Assembly (NCBI GenBank): GCA_905250025.1
Contig: CAJNOJ010000001.1
Coordinates: 62,001 to 126,000, forward strand
Origin: Adineta ricciae
Taxonomy: Eukaryota; Rotifera; Eurotatoria; Adinetida; Adinetidae
Direction of reading: 5' to 3'
Length of the DNA: 64,000 nt
The translations under genes and the position numbers were made by a program. Positions within the stretch are counted from its first letter, which is position 1, and every line of letters begins with the position of its first letter. Below are positions 56,700-64,000 of this stretch, piece by piece. The notes beneath the pieces were generated by a model. That model saw only the letters and a program-made list of their open reading frames with translations. It made no database searches and had not been told where the DNA came from.

Positions 56700-57975
56700 C
56701 GAATAGTTCACATTTTCGAAAATACATGGAAAAAACAATCAAATCTTTTCATTCGATAAAATAAGGAAAGAAGCGCTTTATCACATAATAACTTCATTCG
56801 AAAATCTCAAGATATAGAAGAATTCATACGTGACAGAAGCGACCGCCTGGAAGGGGTATTATTGCTCGTTGACACGAGCCGTGATAATAATGTCCCGAGA
56901 AATTAAACTACGTAAAAAAACGTTCTTCAACTTCAACAATAAGAAAACTTTAACGTAGCGTGTTTAAAAGGACATATAAAATGTGATAATTTAACTAAAA
57001 CGGCAGTGTTTTGAGTAATTCGAATTAAGAGTTTCTCTATACATGAGAATGTGACAATAAGTCAAGATGTGGATGAGAGTGAGAGCGAAGAAGAACACTT
57101 ATATTTATGCTTACTCTCACTCTAGAAAAGGATCTCAAACGGAGAAATTTGAAGCGAGCCGAGGTGAAAGATAACACCTCAACTATATTTTTACAAATAT
57201 ACAACTTCAGTAGAAATAATAAAAATCACAGTCAATATTTCTTTTTCTTCAGATATCTTTATGAATAAAAATATTGTAAATAGCACGATGCATACGTTCT
57301 GGGTTGATCGATCCATATAGTAAAAACTATATTATATTAGCTAAGTAACAAGATATATCGTGCTAGAATTCAGCAAGATAAAACATCTTGATCAGTCACA
57401 TAATGTTTCTTTGAACTGTAGAACATTATCTTCTGAATTTCCATATGTTTATAATTGCAAGATTTAGTCGAAAATAGTTGAATTATTGTCAAAGAAGAAT
57501 GGAAATGTAGATTAAATAGAACATGTTGTACCTCAAATGGTCAATACCGGCAAATTACATCTTAGTTTTAATAAAAGAAATATACATGTCGCCAATTTTT
57601 AACAGTATCTTAAAAAGCCGAAGCGAAGCGACTCAAGGCAGTGAAAAATCGCCTCGCTTCAGACACTGATTTAGAGTATATCGATCTTTCTAACTGCTAT
57701 GTTTCTTCAACACGTCAGACATTCCGTATAAACATTTCTTCATTGACATCCAGCACTCCGACTAGTAATCAATAAAACTTTGTTAAAATTACTTTGAATT
57801 CATCTTCAGTATCATCTATAAGCAAGTGTTCATGAAAAGTTCTCTGGCCGATAATTAAAATCATCAGTTTATTGAATACTTGAGATTATCCATTATCGCC
57901 GATCTTCTTTAAAACTTATTTTTTGGTATTTGTCTCGCTTGTGATGATGAATTGATCCCAAAATAGAATTAGGTC
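56700..57975. other. intergenic with several short inverted repeats
   Basis: About 1.3 kb. It holds an inverted pair near 57077-57123 (AGAGTGAGAGC / GCTTACTCTCACTCT), a GAGGTG/CACCTC hairpin near 57160-57179, and the arm pair at 57620-57661. No gene recognised. Confidence 0.5.
57620..57661. repeat. short inverted repeat
   Basis: GAAGCGAAGCGA and TCGCCTCGCTTC form 12-bp arms with one mismatch and an 18-base loop. It is GC-rich within an AT-rich spacer. Could be a hairpin RNA or element end; no neighbour supports a function. Confidence 0.6.
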
Positions 57976-60018
57976 ATGTGGAGGAAATCGTTGAATTATC
58001 ATTTATCGCCCTTGGTGACTTTTAGCAAACGATCAGTAACCATTAGATCCGATTGCAATATGAGCGATCGATTGAGGACATTCAATGATAGCAAACAATT
58101 ACAACGGACACTTCAACTGTTTCAGCAATATCGAAAACTTAACAATGAAACTCCATCAAGTTCGGCGAACACACAAGTTTTGAAAGCATGTGTCCATCTC
58201 AAAGATATTCGAAGCGAGAAAGCAATTTATGATCTTGTTTCATCACATACAAAAAATAACCAACACATAGTGACATTAATCTTCACTGCTTGATAGCAAA
58301 GAGATAAATAATTTATCTATGTACGGTGCGACGATGAAAGGTATGTATGTTGAGTATCCGTGTGTGCTCTATTCGGCATTTTCCAGGTTATATCGCAAGT
58401 AATCGAGCGGAAAAAGCTGTTGTGCTTTCCAAACAGATCGAAGTTCCTGATGACATCGTTATAAATATTTTGTTTAACGCTTGTGCTCATCTACGAACAA
58501 AAAAGCCATTCGATCTAACAAGAAACGTTTATAAAAACTTACCAACATCTTTTTATTCAAATGAATATGTGACCACTTCTTTATTGGATGCATTGATCAA
58601 ATGTAGAGACATGTCCACAGTAGAGATCGTTTTCTCGAAAATGAGAAGATCGGCGATCGCTTATGGAAATCTAATGAATGAATTCAATGACGAAAGGCAA
58701 GGGAGGAAAACATTGAAACTGTTCCATCGAATGAAAAGTAAAGGTTTCAAAGCGGATCTGATTGTTTGCCTGTGCGTTATCAAAGCTTTGGCGTTCATTA
58801 CTGATCTTTCACTTATTGAACCAACAATCGTCAAAATACATCAATCTATGTTTCTTCATAATCAGATTCGAAATACCGTGATTGACATGTGGATGAATCA
58901 GGAAATATATTTTTTTGTTTCATATTGCAGAAATCTCTTTTGGTAGGGTAAAACTGGATGTTTAGAGAAAGCAAAAGAGATTTTCGAAAGATCTTCTGAG
59001 CGAGACACATTTACATAAACAGCAGTGGGTATGTATTATTGAATTTATTGTTTATTGAAATTAAATACGACACAACATGTATATATTTAATTAGTTGTTA
59101 CGGACTGAATGGAATGGGCATGTAAGCTCTTGAACTTCTCTCTCGAATGCCAGAACAGCTCATTCATGAGGTAACTTATATTTGCATATTGAATGCATGT
59201 TCACACTCTGATCTTGTTGATGAAGCTCTCTCAATTATTCAAAAGATTCCAGTAAAAACAGCGGTAGTCTGAACAACTACGGTATGTTGACAAACATAGT
59301 TGTAGACGAAGGAAATGAGGTTTTGCACAATCATATGTGCTTTTCGATTAGACTAATTGTCTTGCTCGTGCATCATTGTTTGATCAAGCACAAGCGTTGA
59401 TCGAAGAGTTCGAATGTGTGCATTCACCCGTCATAGACATGCACAATGAGCGTCATCATCTGAGTGGACTCCTTAGTGAACGACAACAGTGTGAATAGTA
59501 TCAACACATTGATCTTATTTCTTTTCCTTTGTTTTAGTGGCATTGTTATCGGGTGCGAGAAATGATAAGAATGCTCAGTTAGCATAGAATATCTATAATC
59601 GAATGAAGATATTGTTTTCAATCACGAAGAATTCCTTGGCAACAGCTGAAGTTCTTCTTGCAAATACTTATGCATCGTCTGTAGTTGATGGAAAAGTTAT
59701 GTAAGTTCAAACACAGCTGACAACTTCTTCTTCGAAGTAATATGAACTGATTTGATGGTAGCCACTTCGTGCTCGTGACAGATCTCATCCTCGATCAGAT
59801 GAAACTTATCGTGGAATGCAGAAAATGTGCGAGGACTTAGTAGCACACGGTCACAAATATGATTCGAGTCGGATAACGCGAACGATGACTGAAGATGAAA
59901 GTGTCGAATCGATTCTCTGTGGTTACAGTGAACGGTTGTGCCATGGCATGGAATTTTGTAGTCAATCCTCATGTGTAAAGAATTCAAATCACGGAGAACT
60001 TGAGAATGTGTGATGATT
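57976..60018 (+). pseudogene. DYW-type pentatricopeptide repeat (PPR) pseudogene
   Basis: PPR proteins of this type bind organelle RNA and can edit C to U. Recognisable repeats: ALRLF-like LQRTLQLFQQYRKL, 'DDIVINILFNACAHLRTKKP', SNEYVTTSLLDALIKCRDM, KTLKLFHRMKSKGFKADLIV, and downstream EVTYICILNACSHSDLVDEA. The C-terminal E/DYW region reads 'RSHPRSDETYRGMQKMCEDL' then ESILCGYSERLCHGMEF. Broken: stop after NNQHIVTLIFTA, stops after ERDTFT and before ALELL, frame jumps between blocks, and the deaminase zinc motif HSE is now YSE. The N-terminus (MWRKSLNYHLSPLVTFSKRS) still looks like a mitochondrial targeting sequence. Confidence 0.85.
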
Positions 60019-60759
60019 GTCGTATGCATTAATACGATATCTGGTTTAAGTGATTGATTTGCTGAATTTGTGTTTTAGATTGAAGAACGAAATTGATAGT
60101 TGCGAATCGAATCCATCACTTCCACAAAAATGGTCAATGCTCATGTAACGATTATTTCTGCGAGCTTTTTAATTCTTATTTGCGTTTTTGTTTGCCGATT
60201 TAATAAAATTATACAAAGTTAGAAAGAAAATCTTCGAAGATCTGAAGTGACTGCACTCTCAATCTCAAGATATCCAATGAATAACTATTAGTGACTGATG
60301 AATGCCTTTTTGCTTAGCCTAGGTCAATTTGAGATTTGCATAAAACTTTCACTTCGATAAAATAAAGCAGGAAGTGCGTGTTATTGAAAAATACCGTCGT
60401 TCGAATATAAAAAACTCATCAAAGCCGGAAGAGGTCGCTGAAATGTAAAGCGCTTGACAACTTTTACAATTCTACGATCAATCTATGTTTTCATCAGAAT
60501 TTCGTTGATTCGAAATGTCAAATATTCTTTTTCGTTTTCTATCAGCGACCTCTTTTTTCTGATCAAATCAGCTGTTGGTAGATGCGAATAAGTTCTACTC
60601 GGTCTTACTGGACATTGGACGTAGTATAAAGAAAAGGAAGAGAAAAGAAAAAGATGAAGAAACAAATGTAACCATGACTTTTCTTCCGTTCTATTTTGGG
60701 AAATTTCAAACTTATCTCAATTTCAGATCTTTGAATCAAAAACTGCAAAGCATTTTCCA
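60019..60759. other. intergenic / 5' region of taxilin
   Basis: Follows the PPR remnant. An acceptor (TCAATTTCAG, ending at 60725) lies 35 bases before the taxilin ATG, so part of this region may be a 5'-UTR intron. No coding frame supported. Confidence 0.45.
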
Positions 60760-62702
60760 ATGACTACAACATCAGATCAACAATCAGAAATGACTGATGA
60801 AAATCTTGCTATCACATCCGATGAACAACTTTCGCAGATAATCGACTCAATTAATCTTTCATCTGCCTGTGAAGATTCAGCAAATGGTGATTCACAAGTT
60901 CAATCATCGACGGCAGCTACTCGAACATCAGGGCAAACAGCTATTGGTGCTAAGCTCGTTAAAAAACTTGAAACACTAGGTGCATAGATAAACTTTCATT
61001 GGTTGAAATACGAATTGTGCCATTTTTAGCTGCAACTTCAAAAGAAAACAGCGATAAAAGCTCATCAACAGCAGCAACGGCCAACGATGCATCTTCATTC
61101 GTAATGAATGATCCCGAATCACGTCGAAATATCACTAAACTTGCCAGTGAGTAAAGAGATCTCTTTGATTTTCGGAATTCATTGCAATTTCTCGTTCATT
61201 AGAAAGCATTATGAAAGGTTTAACAGATTCAGATACAGAAAAAAATCTCTTGACATTGGCAACAAAAGTCGCTGAATTACAGGAGCAACAACGAATGTTA
61301 TTGGCAAAAAGTAGTGAACTAGAAAAACGTACTACAACGTACACACGTGAACGTGATCATATTTCACTTGAAAACAGTCGAATAATAGCTGCAAAAACGA
61401 AATTAGAAAGTCTCTGTCATGAACTCCATAAGCATAATCAACAAATACGCGTAAGTAGCTCATCAAAGCAACTTTTTTGCAACGATTAACTCTTTTACTT
61501 TTTTTGCAGGAAGAAAGCGCACAACAGCAACGTGAAGATGAAGCGAAACGTCGCGAGTTAGCAACAAAATTCCAAGTAAATACTGAACATTGAATTATAC
61601 TTTGCGATTGATATGAATTATTTAGACAACAATTGATGAAATTGCTGCTCAACTCAATGATTATAGCGAAAAATCGACCGCATTACGTGAACAAAATACT
61701 CAGTTATCTGAACAACTACCCAATGTTGTGAAAAACTACGAATTACGCCAAAAGGTAACATGGATACTTTTCGGTACATTTCTTATTCATTGATGTATTT
61801 AGGAACTGGAAACTGCACTGAAGAAACGAGAGTTAGAATTACGTTTAACCGAAGCAACGTTAGAACAAAGTAATACTTTATTGAACGAACGAAACGAATT
61901 AGTCAAACAAGAAAAACAAGTGGTAAGAGTTGAAATTTACGAAAAACCTCTTGTTTGAGATCGCACTTTTCAGAGCGAGGCGGAACGGTTATTGCTAAAT
62001 AAGAAATGCGAAGAATTGGCAGAATCGGAAAAAACATTACGTGTTCAAGTTCAAGAATATTCTGATCGATATAAAGAATTTCAAGGTGCGATTCAATCAA
62101 GTAGCCAAAAAGTTAGCTCATGTCATGGCGAAATTGAGAAAATGGGAAAGAAAATCAAGAAATTAGAGAAAGAACGAGGCGATTTTCAACGCCGATGGGA
62201 AATTTCTGAACAAAATCAGAAAAAAGCATCCGAAGATGTGAGATTTCGTTCCCATTCATTCACAGTTTCTTGCATTCTTCTCTTTAGTATCACCTTTTGG
62301 AAAAGGAAAAACGACAAATCGATACAAAACTTGAAAAATTCGATAAACTAAGTCGAGCTTTACAACAAGAACGAACTGAGCTACAAACAACAATTAAAAA
62401 TCTATCCAAATCATCAAATGACAATGATCAGTCGACTGCCGTTGCCGGTAAGCTGCTTCATTACACATCAAATCAAACTCACGACAATATTTCTCATAGA
62501 TTCATCAGAAAAGGTTTCAAATGGACATCATGAATCACAAAATGATTCAATGAAACCTATAAGTACAGTTACAGATGAAAATACTTCGAATGCTGAGCCA
62601 GCCAATCTCTACGGTTCGTGACTTTTCCATATCAATCTTAAATGTTGTTTGATGTATGTTTTAGATAGTGAATTAGGTCGTATTGCGAACACAGTTGATT
62701 GA
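60760..62702 (+). CDS. TXLN: taxilin
   Basis: Long coiled-coil protein that binds free syntaxins and acts in membrane traffic. About nine exons separated by introns of roughly 45-65 bp. The start MTTTSDQQSEMTDENL precedes a Ser-rich acidic leader. The conserved core begins KVAELQEQQRMLLAKSSELE and has 'KTKLESLCHELHKHNQQIR', KRRELATKFQ, ALREQNTQLSEQLPNVVKNY-ELRQ, then KKRELELRLTEATLEQS, 'YSDRYKEFQGAIQSSSQKV' and 'MGKKIKKLEKERGDFQRRWE', all signature blocks of taxilins. After KLEKFDKLSRALQQERTELQ comes an acidic Ser/Asn tail ending ELGRIANTVD at 62702. All exon phases tested join. The order and spacing fit a complete gene. Confidence 0.93.
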
Positions 62703-63620
62703 TATTCGAGATACGATTAATTGAATACATGCGTTTTTTCTTCTTTCTTCGAGTTGAGTGCTGTTTTCTTTTTTTTATTATTTGTTAAACTTTTTTGTTT
62801 GGCTTTTTTCATATGTATTCTTAACGTAGCTGTGACATTTTCTCACGTTCACCTTTCAATTGATCAAAATATTAAAAAAGAAAACAAGAAATAAGCATGG
62901 AAGAAAGTCTGATCCTGATGAATAAAATTGCTGTCAGAACGAGAAGTGTAGAATGAATCATTGAATTGAGTCGGATAACGTCAATTCTGATCGATCATAC
63001 AATCTCAACAATATTTTTCTTTCGAAATTAAGTATTTATTTTCTCTCATTTAAGGCTGTGATTTGAACGACACTTCTCGAGTCAAATTTCACCCATTTTA
63101 ACGATGAAACTATATTGTTATTATGATAACATTTCCATTAATGGTTTTATGTATCGAAATGGCTTCAAATCGCGCCATACAGGAAGTTTTACATCATCTA
63201 ATGGCAAACTACTCAATAATCAGATTGAGATTTGAATGACTCTTATCTCCTGAAATATATCGTTCATATTGAAGTTTAAAAACATCTGCTGACCTTCCAG
63301 CATTATATTTCATGTATGAAAAAATATCGAGCGGAACGATGGGTTGTAAGCCAAACTACTATGTGGATAGAAATCCGTTGATTAGGACTATATACACAGC
63401 TTCCTGTTAGATTTATATGACGATTGTCATATGTACTGTTGGGTTTTGCTGTTTTCATATTTATTCATGTGTTTTTAGGAATTGGATTAGTTTTATGTCT
63501 GAACAAAATGGTATTGATATATTTTTGATCGACAAAACGTTTCTGTAGCATCGATTTTATTAAATAATTCACATGTTTTCTTTTCTTTATTCCAATCATA
63601 TTTGAGAAAGAAACGTGAAT
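62703..63620. other. intergenic, no gene recognised
   Basis: About 0.9 kb between convergent genes. AT-rich, no supported frame. Confidence 0.45.
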
Positions 63621-63800
63621 TTATTTTAAAACTTTATGTTGCTGTTGAAGGATTTGAACAGACTCGCCACATGCATCTTCTAGTAGCTTTACAATAGCTT
63701 TTAATTGACGATTTCTAGCAACTGTACACTGAATCAGACTTGGAAGAACAAGTTCGGTTTGTGTTACTACCATTTTTAATAACGGATATCTAATGGACAT
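63621..63800 (-). CDS. terminal exon (or short ORF) of an unrecognised gene
   Basis: Minus-strand frame beginning MSIRYPLLKMVVTQTELVLP, continuing SLIQCTVARNRQLKAIVKLL and EDACGESVQILQQQHKVLK, then stop at 63621. Residue use is that of a real helical protein. A CAAAGTACAG acceptor lies 2 bases before the ATG, so this may be either the only coding exon found so far or the last exon of a gene running past the right edge. Family not recognised. Confidence 0.5.
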   Translation of the reverse strand: MSIRYPLLKMVVTQTELVLPSLIQCTVARNRQLKAIVKLLEDACGESVQILQQQHKVLK

Positions 63801-64000
63801 ATCTGTACTTTGTCATGAATTATGAACTTAGATTGCACTTATCGGTTTTCTTTGTATTGAAGTTAATAGAAAAAAAAACAGTATTATGTTTATAATCACG
63901 TCCTTCATCGCTTCACGGCCCAATAATTTCTATAAATATGTCGACTATTTGGTTATTCTCATTTCATACAAACATAGCCATCATGCAAATCTCCGTCACT

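Noticed and set aside
56860..56915. Possible tRNA or small structured RNA around GCTCGTTGACACGAGC
   Set aside because: A short stem exists, but there is no cloverleaf, no T-arm consensus and no acceptor stem.

Overview
The window looks like a scaffold from a bdelloid rotifer. It is AT-rich, and its animal genes are cut by many GT-AG introns of about 45-60 bases. It carries metazoan genes (an MNX-type homeobox gene, LIN7, EXOC4, IER3IP1, TMED, taxilin, MRPL1, SHPK) next to things bdelloids are known for: a DYW-type pentatricopeptide gene (here broken), likely foreign enzymes (a Mycobacterium-type beta-carbonic anhydrase and a secreted glycosidase-like protein), and a lineage-specific GPCR expansion. 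The organism call is an inference from these traits; no rRNA or mitochondrial marker is present. No tRNA, rRNA or CRISPR array was seen.

Layout. 0-5 kb: two tandem Cab45/SDF4-like EF-hand genes and an SLC46-type transporter, all on the minus strand. 5.6-6.2 kb: a three-exon Ly6/uPAR-type GPI-anchored protein. 7-14 kb: the first GPCR, an acetyltransferase with an N-terminal signal sequence, a beta-carbonic anhydrase and mitochondrial ribosomal protein L1. 14.4-19.9 kb: a papain-fold protein, a monoamine-oxidase-type flavoenzyme and sedoheptulokinase. 20-33 kb: four more intact GPCRs of one family, two decayed copies and a small two-exon gene. 34-40 kb: an MNX homeobox gene, a p24/TMED cargo receptor, a large low-complexity protein and a secreted glycosidase-like enzyme. 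41-42 kb: a sixth GPCR.

43-55 kb is the most rearranged part. A dead EXOC4 (Sec8) copy is followed by an unrecognised multi-exon gene whose last codons have been replaced by a 371-bp foldback transposon with an 8-bp target duplication. After it come a second EXOC4 copy (broken only by a single N where roughly 1 kb is missing), then IER3IP1, LIN7 and CCS, closely spaced on one strand, each with a splice acceptor just before its ATG. That pattern fits a trans-spliced operon. A chimeric CCS/EXOC4 pseudogene lies downstream.

55-64 kb: an unknown membrane protein, a DYW-PPR pseudogene, taxilin and the last exon of an unknown minus-strand gene.

Functionally the plus-strand cluster leans toward membrane traffic (EXOC4, IER3IP1/Yos1, LIN7, taxilin; TMED nearby), but this may be coincidence. 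All splice models were built by eye from frame and GT-AG consensus, so exon edges are predictions.
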